Shown one piece after another: positions 1 to 7,105 of a stretch of 15,502 bases of DNA. The position numbers and the translations under genes are program-made. The notes beneath the pieces were generated by a model. It worked only from the letters and a program-made list of their open reading frames with translations. It was not told the origin of the DNA and made no database searches. The stretch spans positions 1 to 15,502 of the forward strand of contig JAWXUF010000030.1 in assembly GCA_044432865.1 (NCBI GenBank). Reading direction: 5' to 3'. Within the stretch, counting starts at the first letter, position 1. Each line of letters opens with the position of its first letter. This DNA is from JAWXUE01 sp044432865. GTDB lineage: Bacteria; Bacillota_I; Bacilli_A; Acholeplasmatales; Anaeroplasmataceae.

Positions 1-33
1 ATAAAATGGACATATTATTGATTGGGTGATTTT

Positions 34-1941
34 TTGAATACATTATTAGTTCGTAGAAGAATTGCTATATTTTTTATAGCTATTTTAATTGCATTTAGTG
101 TTATTTTTGTAAGACTTGGTTATATGACTTTTTTCTTAAGTGACTTACTGACACCAAAAGCTTATTTATCTTGGAGTAGGGAAGTTCCTATTGAAGGTAA
201 AAGAGGAAATATATATGATAGAAATGGTGAGTTAATTGTTGGGAATATGTTATCTCCTAGTATTGCCTCAATAAATAAACAGGTTATTAATAAAGAAGAG
301 ACTGCAAGTCAAATAGCGTATATTTTAGAGTGCGATGATGAATTAATACTAAATCATTTAAATAAGAATGTTAGTGTTGAGTTAATTAAACCAGAAGGAA
401 GAAGAATTTCCGTAGAACAAGCTGAAGCAATAATTGAATTGAATCTAGATGGTATATATGTTGTTGGAGATACAGTAAGATATTATCCTCATGATACAAC
501 ACTTGCTCATACTCTTGGGTTTACTGGTATTGATAATCAAGGTATTGCTGGATTAGAGTATATGTATGATGAATTTCTTAAAGGACAAGATGGAAGTTTA
601 AGTATTTATACAGATGCTAAAGGGAATCAAATGCCTGATATGTTAAATTATTATAATACATCATCTCAAGGTTTTGATTTATATTTAACAATTGATTTAA
701 TGGTACAATTAGTAGTTGAACGTGTAATGGATGAAGCGATTGCTAGGTACGATCCTGATAGTATGTATGTTATTGTTAATAATCCACAAACAGGAGAAGT
801 ACTTGCAATGTCTTCTTATCCAACATTTTCTCCAGCTAATTATCAAGATTATGATCAAGAAATATACAATCGTAATTTACCTATTTGGAAAAGTTTTGAA
901 CCTGGTTCTACATTTAAATTTATGACATATTCCGCTGGTTTAGAGGAAGAAGTATTTGATTTTAATGAACATTATTTTGACCCAGGGTATAAAATGGTTA
1001 GTGGTGTAAGAATAAACAACTGGAAGACAAGTGGACATGGAGATCAAACTTTTTTAGAAGTAATCCAAAATTCTTGTAACCCAGGTTTTATGGAAATTGG
1101 AGAACGTTTAGGTGTTGAAACATTTTATGATTATTTATATGATTATGGCTTTGGTCAAAAGACAGGAATAGATTTATTAGGTGAAACAAGTGGTATTATT
1201 ATGAATGAGAATTCAGTTGGACCTGTAGAACTTGCTACTATGTCGTTTGGTCAAACTAATTCAGCATCTGCAATTCAAATACTAAATGCCGCAAGTGCAG
1301 CTGTGAATGGTGGATACTTAAATACTCCATTTGTATTATCAAAGATTACAGATCAAGTAGATAATGTATTACTTCAAAAAGAAACAGAAGAAATAAGACA
1401 AGTAATTTCTGAAGATACATCAACTTTAATGAGGCATGCATTAGAGAGTGTTGTTGCTTATGGTACAGGGCGTGGTGGGTATGTCGATGGCTATAGAGTT
1501 GGTGGAAAAACAGGTACAGCACAAAAGGTTGGAGAGAATGGTCAATACATGGATAACAATTACATATTATCCTTCCTTGGCATTGCACCAATGGATAATC
1601 CGCAAGTAGGTGTTTATTTAGCAATTGATAATCCTAAAAATACAATACAATATGGTGGAGTTGTTGCTGCACCTTTAGTTGGAGAAATATTATCTGAAAT
1701 ACTTCCTGCTCTTGGAATTAAAACAGATTATGAAAATCAATTAGAAAAAGAACTACGTTATTATATTGATCCTATTACTTACACAGTGCCAAATTTAATT
1801 GGTCAGAATAGTATTACGTATACAAAAAACTATAATATAAATTATGTTGTATTAGGTAATGGTAGTACGATAATAGAACAGTCTCCAGTAGCAGGTGAAA
1901 AGGTTGCTGAAGGTGGAACAATAATTTTATATACAGGCTAA
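34..1941 (+). CDS. Class B penicillin-binding protein (PBP2/FtsI/SpoVD-like) with one PASTA domain
   Basis: This is a peptidoglycan DD-transpeptidase anchored in the membrane with its catalytic domain outside the cell; it cross-links stem peptides at the septum or spore cortex. Residues 7-9 are a basic anchor followed by a transmembrane helix (about 10-32). The pedestal motif RGNIYDRNG lies near 57-65. The three transpeptidase motifs are present: STFK (nucleophile Ser292, Lys295), SCN (347-349) and KTGT (492-495). A single PASTA domain fills about 584-635. The length of 635 residues and one PASTA domain resemble Bacillus SpoVD more than PBP2B, but division versus sporulation cannot be decided. 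I chose the TTG at 34 because GGGTGAT (24-30) sits at Shine-Dalgarno distance; the in-frame TTG at 22 has no ribosome binding site. The gene probably ends an operon that starts left of the window. The family call is very secure; the exact role is not. Confidence 0.95.
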   Translation: MNTLLVRRRIAIFFIAILIAFSVIFVRLGYMTFFLSDLLTPKAYLSWSREVPIEGKRGNIYDRNGELIVGNMLSPSIASINKQVINKEETASQIAYILECDDELILNHLNKNVSVELIKPEGRRISVEQAEAIIELNLDGIYVVGDTVRYYPHDTTLAHTLGFTGIDNQGIAGLEYMYDEFLKGQDGSLSIYTDAKGNQMPDMLNYYNTSSQGFDLYLTIDLMVQLVVERVMDEAIARYDPDSMYVIVNNPQTGEVLAMSSYPTFSPANYQDYDQEIYNRNLPIWKSFEPGSTFKFMTYSAGLEEEVFDFNEHYFDPGYKMVSGVRINNWKTSGHGDQTFLEVIQNSCNPGFMEIGERLGVETFYDYLYDYGFGQKTGIDLLGETSGIIMNENSVGPVELATMSFGQTNSASAIQILNAASAAVNGGYLNTPFVLSKITDQVDNVLLQKETEEIRQVISEDTSTLMRHALESVVAYGTGRGGYVDGYRVGGKTGTAQKVGENGQYMDNNYILSFLGIAPMDNPQVGVYLAIDNPKNTIQYGGVVAAPLVGEILSEILPALGIKTDYENQLEKELRYYIDPITYTVPNLIGQNSITYTKNYNINYVVLGNGSTIIEQSPVAGEKVAEGGTIILYTG

Positions 1942-1963
1942 AGTAAAACTTTAGTCTTTTTTT
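1938..1963 (+). terminator. Rho-independent terminator of the PBP gene
   Basis: A perfect 7-bp stem, CTAAAGT (1938-1944) and ACTTTAG (1948-1954), with an AAA loop is followed by a T-rich tail (1957-1963). The left arm includes the stop codon of the PBP gene, so the terminator starts inside the coding region. Confidence 0.8.
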
Positions 1964-1976
1964 ATTTACTAATAAA

Positions 1977-1985
1977 TGGTATAAT
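1977..1985 (+). promoter_or_regulatory. Extended -10 promoter for the Smr/kinase operon
   Basis: TGGTATAAT is a perfect -10 hexamer (1980-1985) preceded by the TG extension. No good -35 hexamer lies 16-18 bases upstream, where the terminator T-tract sits, so the promoter would rely on the extended -10. It would leave a leader of roughly 65 bases before the TTG at 2059. Confidence 0.6.
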
Positions 1986-2058
1986 ATTTAATAGAAATTT
2001 TCATTTTATTTAAATTGAAAAATAGCGTATTAACAACATTATTTATGGAGGTGTTATT

Positions 2059-2304
2059 TTGATAGTGTTAGATTTACATGGCTTAACTAAGGATGAAGCA
2101 TTAAAACTTATTCAAAGAACTGTTATGGATCCGAAAAATAAAAAAGAAAAATATATTGAAGTTATACATGGATTTAATAGTGGGGACGAATTAAAGCAAT
2201 TATGTTCGCATGCACGATATTTAAGATGTAAAAGAATAGAGAAGACAACTTTAAAATTACATAATCCAGGAGCATCTGTTTTATGGTTAAAAGATGTAAA
2301 ATAA
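2059..2304 (+). CDS. Stand-alone Smr-domain protein
   Basis: An 81-residue protein that is nearly all Smr domain, the fold found at the C-terminus of MutS2 and in small stand-alone proteins. In that family it acts as a nuclease or binds nucleic acid, with recent links to ribosome rescue. The signature LDLHG is at residues 4-8, and the second motif reads HGFNSG (37-42) where the family usually has a glycine-rich HGxGxG. Both histidines, H7 and H37, are kept. The start is TTG, set by a strong TGGAGGTG site ending seven to eight bases upstream. The gene has its own extended -10 promoter and is 13 bases from the next gene, so the two are co-transcribed. The domain call is confident; the biological substrate is unknown. 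The altered second motif may reduce or change nuclease activity. Confidence 0.8.
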   Translation: MIVLDLHGLTKDEALKLIQRTVMDPKNKKEKYIEVIHGFNSGDELKQLCSHARYLRCKRIEKTTLKLHNPGASVLWLKDVK

Positions 2305-2317
2305 AGGAGAGATTATT

Positions 2318-2863
2318 TTGAAATTAGTATTTATTATTGGTAGTGGTGCAGTTGGTAAAATGACTGTTGGGCAAGAATTAGCAAAGATATCAGATTTAAA
2401 ATTATTTCATAATCATATGGTTATAGAACCAGTTCTTGAAGTGTTTGGAGAATTTAATACAAAAGTTATTAAAAGTATGAGAGAATTAATTTTCAAAGAA
2501 TTTGCATCAAGTAATAATTATGGTCTTATTTTTACATTTGTTTGGGCATTTGATATGCAAGAAGATTGGGATTATATTGAAAGCATTAAGAATATATTTG
2601 TTGATACAGAATTTTATTATGTAGAATTAGTAGCAAATCAAGAAGTTTGTTTAAAACGTAATAGTACTGAAAATAGACTATTACATAAAGCTTCTAAAAG
2701 AAATATTGAAGAGTCAAATAAAAGAAATGCAGACATGAATAGTAAATGTCGTCTTGTTAGTAATGATGGTGAAATAACATTTGAAAATTATATCAAAATA
2801 GATAATTCAAATATTGAAGCTAAAGATGTAGCATCAATTATTAAAAGTAAATTTAACTTATAA
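2318..2863 (+). CDS. P-loop NTPase / small-molecule kinase-like protein
   Basis: A 181-residue single-domain protein with a Walker A loop at residues 8-16 (GSGAVGKMT) directly after the first beta strand, as in shikimate kinase-like and AAA_17/AAA_33 families. A conserved-looking stretch near 120-136 (ENRLLHKASKRNIEESN) resembles the lid/second-half signature of uncharacterised Firmicute P-loop kinases. There is no signal peptide or membrane segment, so it should be cytoplasmic. The TTG start follows AAAGGAGAG, whose first base is the last base of the smr stop codon, so translation is probably coupled. The substrate cannot be read from the sequence; a phosphotransferase for a nucleotide, sugar or antibiotic-like compound are all possible. 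The pairing with an Smr protein gives no clear functional hint. Confidence 0.7.
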   Translation: MKLVFIIGSGAVGKMTVGQELAKISDLKLFHNHMVIEPVLEVFGEFNTKVIKSMRELIFKEFASSNNYGLIFTFVWAFDMQEDWDYIESIKNIFVDTEFYYVELVANQEVCLKRNSTENRLLHKASKRNIEESNKRNADMNSKCRLVSNDGEITFENYIKIDNSNIEAKDVASIIKSKFNL

Positions 2864-2904
2864 AAAAAATACATATTTAGTATTAATCTAAATATGTATT
2901 TTTT
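2864..2904. terminator. Long bidirectional terminator hairpin
   Basis: A perfect stem of about 17 bp (2864-2880 with 2888-2904) encloses a 7-base TATTAAT loop. The A-run on the left and T-run on the right give a U-tract in both directions. It lies between the kinase-like gene and a leftward reading frame ending at 2906, so it probably terminates both. Confidence 0.85.
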
Positions 2905-2905
2905 A

Positions 2906-2996
2906 TTATATTATTTTGTAGATTGAAATATATTCTCTTTTATCATCTTTTTTTACTAAGTGATTACAATCAATATCTTCAATATGAATAATTGAT
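2906..2996 (-). CDS. 3' end of an unidentified leftward gene, cut by the assembly gap
   Basis: On the minus strand a frame stays open from the N gap for 29 codons and stops at TAA (2908-2906), two bases from the shared terminator. The translation ends in ...KREYISIYKII and contains HIEDIDCNHLVKKDDK; I do not recognise the family. Support comes from the open frame, the charged protein-like composition and the position against a two-way hairpin. A short open frame in AT-rich DNA can arise by chance, so confidence is moderate. Its start lies in or beyond the gap, and it would be divergent from guaB. Confidence 0.45.
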
Positions 2997-3096
2997 NNNN
3001 NNNNNNNNNNNNNNNNNNNNNNNNNNNNNNNNNNNNNNNNNNNNNNNNNNNNNNNNNNNNNNNNNNNNNNNNNNNNNNNNNNNNNNNNNNNNNNNN
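2997..3096. other. Assembly gap (100 N)
   Basis: Exactly 100 N, the usual placeholder for a scaffold gap of unknown length. It hides the 5' part of the leftward gene, the -35 region of the guaB promoter and any leader or operator upstream of guaBA. Confidence 0.95.
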
Positions 3097-3102
3097 AAAA
3101 AA

Positions 3103-3111
3103 TGATATAAT
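3103..3111 (+). promoter_or_regulatory. Extended -10 promoter of guaBA
   Basis: TGATATAAT is a perfect -10 (3106-3111) with TG extension, six bases after the gap. Transcription would start near 3118, leaving a leader of only about 23 bases. A start here leaves no room for a riboswitch; one could exist only if transcription begins further upstream, inside the gap. Confidence 0.6.
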
Positions 3112-3140
3112 CTATAAAAATATAAAAAAGGGGAAAATTT

Positions 3141-4268
3141 ATGAGTTTGAATGATAAGATTGTATTTGAAGGATTAACTTTTGATGATGTACTATTAGTA
3201 CCATCAAAATCTAACGTTTTACCAAGTCAAGTTGAACTAAAAACTAATTTAACAAAAAAGATTGAATTGAATATTCCTATTGTATCAGCAGCTATGGATA
3301 CAGTAACTGAATCAAAATTAGCAATTGCTATTGCTAATGTTGGTGGGTTAGGATTTGTTCATAAAAATATGTCAATTGTTGAACAAGCTCATGAAGTGTC
3401 AGTGGTTAAAGCCACTAAGGGTGATAGTGATTTATCATGTGTGGATTCTAATGGGAATTTGAGAGTAGGTGCTGCAGTAGGTGTAGCAGCTGATTTAATG
3501 CAAAGAGTTGATGCATTAGTTGAGGCTAATGTAGATGTAATTACTGTTGATAGTGCTCATGGTCATTCTGAAGGTGTAATCAATGTTATAAAAAGTATTA
3601 AAGATAAATACCCGAATCTAGATGTAATTGCTGGAAATATTGTAACAAAGGAAGCGGCTCTTGATTTAATCAATGCTGGTGCAGATTGTTTAAAAGTTGG
3701 TATAGGTCCTGGTTCTATTTGTACTACTAGAGTTGTTGCTGGTGTTGGAGTACCTCAATTAACTGCAGTTTCTGAAGTGTATGAGATTGCAAAAAAACAT
3801 AACATTAGTGTTATTGCTGATGGTGGAATTAAATTAAGTGGAGATATTGTTAAAGCAATTGGTGCTGGTGCAGATTTAGTAATGTTAGGTAGTTTACTTG
3901 CTGGATGTGCTGAATCTCCAGGAGAAGTAGTTGAATTAAATGGAAAGAAATTCAAAACTTATGTTGGTATGGGTTCTTTAGCAGCTATGAAAAGAGGATC
4001 AAGTGATCGTTATTTTCAAAAAAATACTGATGCTAAAAAACTAGTTCCTGAAGGTATTGAAGGACAAGTCGCATATAAGGGAGAAATAGCTGATACTATT
4101 TATCAATTATGTGGAGGGTTAAGATCAGGTATGGGTTATTGCGGAACTCATACTATTGCAAAACTAAAAACTGAAGCGAAATTCACAAGAATTACTGGTG
4201 CAGGATTAAAAGAGAGTCATCCTCACGATGTAACAATTACTTGTGCATCTCCTAATTACGATAAATAA
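3141..4268 (+). CDS. guaB: IMP dehydrogenase lacking the CBS (Bateman) domain
   Basis: It oxidises IMP to XMP with NAD+, the committed step to guanine nucleotides, in the cytoplasm. The TIM-barrel is complete: GLTFDDVLLVPS near the N-terminus, GPGSICTTR with catalytic Cys194, the phosphate/NAD segment ADGGIKLSGD, the MGSLAAM loop, and the flap with the catalytic Arg290-Tyr291 in DRYF. The protein is 375 residues, while usual bacterial enzymes have about 485-490. The missing part is precisely the two CBS domains: HKNMSIVEQAHEVSVVK runs within about ten residues into the sequence NGNLRVGAAVG that normally follows them. Those domains bind purine nucleotides and control activity and assembly, so this enzyme is probably not regulated that way. 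The start follows AAGGGG at good spacing. guaA follows with a one-base overlap. Confidence 0.97.
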   Translation: MSLNDKIVFEGLTFDDVLLVPSKSNVLPSQVELKTNLTKKIELNIPIVSAAMDTVTESKLAIAIANVGGLGFVHKNMSIVEQAHEVSVVKATKGDSDLSCVDSNGNLRVGAAVGVAADLMQRVDALVEANVDVITVDSAHGHSEGVINVIKSIKDKYPNLDVIAGNIVTKEAALDLINAGADCLKVGIGPGSICTTRVVAGVGVPQLTAVSEVYEIAKKHNISVIADGGIKLSGDIVKAIGAGADLVMLGSLLAGCAESPGEVVELNGKKFKTYVGMGSLAAMKRGSSDRYFQKNTDAKKLVPEGIEGQVAYKGEIADTIYQLCGGLRSGMGYCGTHTIAKLKTEAKFTRITGAGLKESHPHDVTITCASPNYDK

Positions 4269-5800
4269 TGGATATCATTTTAGTAGTTGACTTCGGAAGT
4301 CAATATAATCAACTTATTGCAAGAAGAATAAGAGAATTAGGTGTTTATAGTGAATTAATTTCCCGCAAGAAAATAATAGAAGAAGCTAAAAAACATAAAG
4401 ATAATTTAAAAGGTATCATCTTTAGTGGTGGTCCGAAATCAGTTTACGCTGAAGATGCGTATTCTATTGATAAAGAAGTATTTAATTTAGGAGTGCCTAT
4501 ATTAGGTATTTGTTATGGATTACAATTAATAACTTATATGAATAAAGGTCAAGTAATCGCTTGTGATGTTAAAGAATATGGTGCTAAAACAATTGAAGTT
4601 GTAAAAGATTCAATTCTATTTAAAGATACTCCATTATCACAAAGTGTATTTATGAGTCATGGAGATAAGGTAAATGATTTACCTGATAATTATAAAATTG
4701 TTGCATCAAGCGATACTTGTAAATATGCTGCAGTTGAAAATGTAAAAGAAAATTTATATGGTCTACAATTTCATCCAGAAGTAGTACATAGTGAATTTGG
4801 TACTAAAGTACTTTCAAATTTTATTTTTAATATTTGTAATAGTGATGCTACATTTGGTATTGATAACTATAAACAACTATTAATTAACGAAATTAAAGAT
4901 ACTGTAAAAGATAAAAAAGTATTATTAGGATTAAGTGGTGGTGTTGATTCAAGCGTTGCTGCTGTTTTAATCCATCAAGCGATCGGTGATAACTTATTAT
5001 GTATGTTTATTGATCACGGATTACTTCGTAAAAATGAAGGTGATCAAGTAATGAAAATGTTTAAGGAAGAATTTAACATTAATGTAGTTAGAATTAATTG
5101 CCAAGATAGATTTTTAGGTAAACTTGCTGGAGTTACTGATCCTGAAACTAAAAGAAAAATTATTGGAAATGAATTTGTATATGTATTTGATGAAGAATGT
5201 AAAAAACATGATGAATTTGAATTCTTAGCACAAGGTACGTTATATACAGATATTATAGAATCTGGTACTGATACAGCACATACTATTAAATCTCATCATA
5301 ATGTAAATGGATTGCCAAAAGATATTAGATTTAAAATATTAGAACCATTAAAAACATTATTTAAAGATGAAGTAAGAGCGTTAGGTAAATCACTTGGATT
5401 AAGTGATGAAGTAGTTTATAGACAACCTTTCCCAGGTCCTGGATTAGGTATCCGAATCCTTGGTGATTTAACTGATGAAAAAATAAAACTAGTTCAAGAT
5501 AGTGATTTTATTTTAAGAGAAGAATTTAAAAAAGCTGGATTAGATAAAACAGTATGGCAATATTTTACTGTTTTAACTAACATGAAGAGTGTAGGTGTAA
5601 TGGGTGATCAAAGAAGTTATTCTTATGCTGTAGCAATTCGTGCTGTAAGTAGTATTGATGGTATGACTGCAGAGTTTTCAAGAGTTCCTTATGAGATATT
5701 AGAAGTAGTAAGTAGAAGAATTGTTAATGAAGTTCCTAATATTAACAGAGTACTTTATGATATTACATCTAAACCACCAAGTACAATTGAATTTGAATAA
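4268..5800 (+). CDS. guaA: GMP synthase (glutamine-hydrolysing)
   Basis: It converts XMP to GMP using ATP and ammonia released from glutamine, completing the pathway begun by GuaB. The class I glutamine amidotransferase domain fills about residues 1-190, with nucleophile Cys82 in GICYGLQ and His169/Glu171 in FHPE. The ATP-pyrophosphatase domain has its P-loop SGGVDSS at 223-229, and the C-terminal dimerisation/XMP-binding region includes QPFPGPGLGIR and ends in the typical KPPSTIEFE. The 510-residue length is normal, so the enzyme looks complete and active. The ATG shares its A with the last base of the guaB stop (TAATG) and has no clear Shine-Dalgarno of its own, so translation probably depends on re-initiation after guaB. 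This keeps the two enzymes stoichiometrically linked. Confidence 0.98.
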   Translation: MDIILVVDFGSQYNQLIARRIRELGVYSELISRKKIIEEAKKHKDNLKGIIFSGGPKSVYAEDAYSIDKEVFNLGVPILGICYGLQLITYMNKGQVIACDVKEYGAKTIEVVKDSILFKDTPLSQSVFMSHGDKVNDLPDNYKIVASSDTCKYAAVENVKENLYGLQFHPEVVHSEFGTKVLSNFIFNICNSDATFGIDNYKQLLINEIKDTVKDKKVLLGLSGGVDSSVAAVLIHQAIGDNLLCMFIDHGLLRKNEGDQVMKMFKEEFNINVVRINCQDRFLGKLAGVTDPETKRKIIGNEFVYVFDEECKKHDEFEFLAQGTLYTDIIESGTDTAHTIKSHHNVNGLPKDIRFKILEPLKTLFKDEVRALGKSLGLSDEVVYRQPFPGPGLGIRILGDLTDEKIKLVQDSDFILREEFKKAGLDKTVWQYFTVLTNMKSVGVMGDQRSYSYAVAIRAVSSIDGMTAEFSRVPYEILEVVSRRIVNEVPNINRVLYDITSKPPSTIEFE

Positions 5801-5805
5801 AAAAG

Positions 5806-5836
5806 AAAAACAACATTTATATAAATGTTGTTTTTT
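5806..5836. terminator. Bidirectional terminator between guaA and the aldo-keto reductase gene
   Basis: A near-perfect palindrome pairs AAAAACAACATTTA on the left with TAAATGTTGTTTTT on the right around 5820/5821. T-runs occur on both strands (5831-5836 rightward; the A-runs at 5801-5810 give TTTTTCTTTT leftward). The two flanking genes converge on it. Confidence 0.85.
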
Positions 5837-5851
5837 CCTTTTGTTATGAGA

Positions 5852-6970
5852 TTATTCGTATAAGTTTGCGATTGTTTCTAATTCATCAATGATTTTAATT
5901 TTCTGAGGACAGTGTGCTTCGCATGCACCGCATGATACACATGCAGAAGGTTTTTCTCCACCAATTCTATTTTGAAAAGCCCATGTATTTGTTGGGGCAT
6001 TTTCATCTACTCCGAACTTCTTATGGAAGTTCATAACTTTAAATACTTCCGGAATGTTAATTCCCATAGGACAATCCTCTACACAGTATTTACAATCAGT
6101 GCATGGAATAATTGGTTTTCTATTAAATGCATCTACTACTTGTAATAATAATTCATTTTCTTCTTTTGTAATTGGTTCCAAATTATCCATAAATGAAATG
6201 TTATCATTTAATTGTTCTAGGTTAGACATACCACTTAATACTGTAATTACATTTTCAAGTGATGCTGCATAACGTAATGCCCATGATGCTGAAGAGTCAT
6301 TTGGTCTATGTTTTTTTAATAATTCCTCTGCTTCAGTTGGAAGAGAAGCTAATGTACCACCTTTAACTGGTTCCATTACTATTATTTTTTTATTATGTTT
6401 TAAAGCAATTTCATGACATTCTCTTGATTGTACATCAGCATTTTCCCAGTCATAGTAGTTTAATTGTAACTGTACAAATTCTGCTTCTGGATGTGCTGTT
6501 AGGATTGCATCAAGTACATCAGCTGAATCATGAAATGAAAATCCTACATGTTTTACTTTACCTTGTTTTTTCATTTCGAAAGCAAAATCCCATGCACCAA
6601 GTCTCATTGCTTTTTCTTCTTTTTCTTTATTCATTGCATGTAACAAATAATAATCGAAAAAATCTACTCCACATCTTTCTAAAGATACATTCAATGTTTC
6701 TAGCATATCTTCTTTACTATTGATGTAGTTTGTACCTATTGGCATTTTATTTGCTATTTGATATTCATCTCTTGAATATCTTTTTGAAACACATTCCTTA
6801 AATGCTGCCTCAGATTGTCCTCCTGAATACACATATGCTGTGTCAAAGTATGTAAAACCTTTCTTGAAAAAATTATCAACCATTTCATTAACTTGTTCTA
6901 AATCATTACCACCATTCTTTTGTGGTAAACGCATTAATCCAAAACCTAATTTTTTAAAATTTTCGCCCAT
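5852..6970 (-). CDS. Aldo-keto reductase with C-terminal 2x[4Fe-4S] ferredoxin domain
   Basis: A 372-residue cytoplasmic oxidoreductase. The AKR barrel fills about residues 5-270 and keeps the catalytic tetrad: Asp43, Tyr48 (in FDTAYVYSGG), Lys75 (ANKM) and His111 (YYLLHA). A C-terminal ferredoxin-like part has two CxxCxxCxxxCP motifs, Cys290/293/296/300 and Cys344/347/350/354, predicted to bind two [4Fe-4S] clusters. This architecture is common in anaerobic Firmicutes, usually annotated as 'aldo/keto reductase, 4Fe-4S binding'; its substrate is generally unknown. The fused clusters suggest electron exchange with ferredoxin or a flavoprotein in addition to NAD(P)H. The start follows AAAGGAGA seven bases upstream. 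The gene is monocistronic, transcribed toward guaA and divergent from the amidohydrolase operon. Confidence 0.92.
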   Translation of the reverse strand: MGENFKKLGFGLMRLPQKNGGNDLEQVNEMVDNFFKKGFTYFDTAYVYSGGQSEAAFKECVSKRYSRDEYQIANKMPIGTNYINSKEDMLETLNVSLERCGVDFFDYYLLHAMNKEKEEKAMRLGAWDFAFEMKKQGKVKHVGFSFHDSADVLDAILTAHPEAEFVQLQLNYYDWENADVQSRECHEIALKHNKKIIVMEPVKGGTLASLPTEAEELLKKHRPNDSSASWALRYAASLENVITVLSGMSNLEQLNDNISFMDNLEPITKEENELLLQVVDAFNRKPIIPCTDCKYCVEDCPMGINIPEVFKVMNFHKKFGVDENAPTNTWAFQNRIGGEKPSACVSCGACEAHCPQKIKIIDELETIANLYE

Positions 6971-7000
6971 GATAAATCTCCTTTTCTATTAATACTTGTA

Positions 7001-7029
7001 ATTATAAACAAATATTTTATCTAATACAA
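7001..7029 (-). promoter_or_regulatory. Promoter of the aldo-keto reductase gene
   Basis: On the minus strand TTGTAT (7029-7024), a 17-base spacer and a perfect TATAAT (7006-7001) lie 31 bases upstream of the start codon. The -10 is convincing; the -35 matches the consensus only in TTG. Confidence 0.6.
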
Positions 7030-7048
7030 TGTAAAATTAAAAAATAAT

Positions 7049-7077
7049 TTGTTTTTAGTTAAGTAAAGTGATATAAT
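7049..7077 (+). promoter_or_regulatory. Promoter of the amidohydrolase-HAD-rsmH operon
   Basis: TTGTTT (7049-7054), a 17-base spacer and TATAAT (7072-7077) with an upstream TG (7069-7070). It is back to back with the leftward reductase promoter, with 19 bases between the two -35 boxes. Confidence 0.7.
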
Positions 7078-7105
7078 TAATAAAATTAGTTGAATAAGGA
7101 GAACA

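Noticed and set aside
1..29. Possible 3' end of a gene before the PBP gene (stop TGA at 19-21 or at 27-29, in different frames)
   Set aside because: Only six to eight codons are visible and two frames compete, so no gene can be identified. An ftsL-like gene would be expected here from operon knowledge alone.
1346..1624. Minus-strand open frames of 65-92 codons inside the PBP, guaB, rsmH, Sel1 and PP2C-like genes
   Set aside because: They lie wholly or almost wholly inside well-supported genes on the other strand, lack ribosome sites and show no recognisable motifs.
2997..3140. Purine riboswitch or PurR site upstream of guaBA
   Set aside because: The region is N up to six bases before the TGATATAAT box. 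From that promoter the leader is only about 23 bases, too short for a riboswitch, and nothing in the gap can be read.
3401..3416. Small hairpin (AGTGG/CCACT) at the point where the CBS domain is missing in guaB
   Set aside because: A 5-bp stem inside a coding region is easily due to chance; it does not show how the domain was lost.
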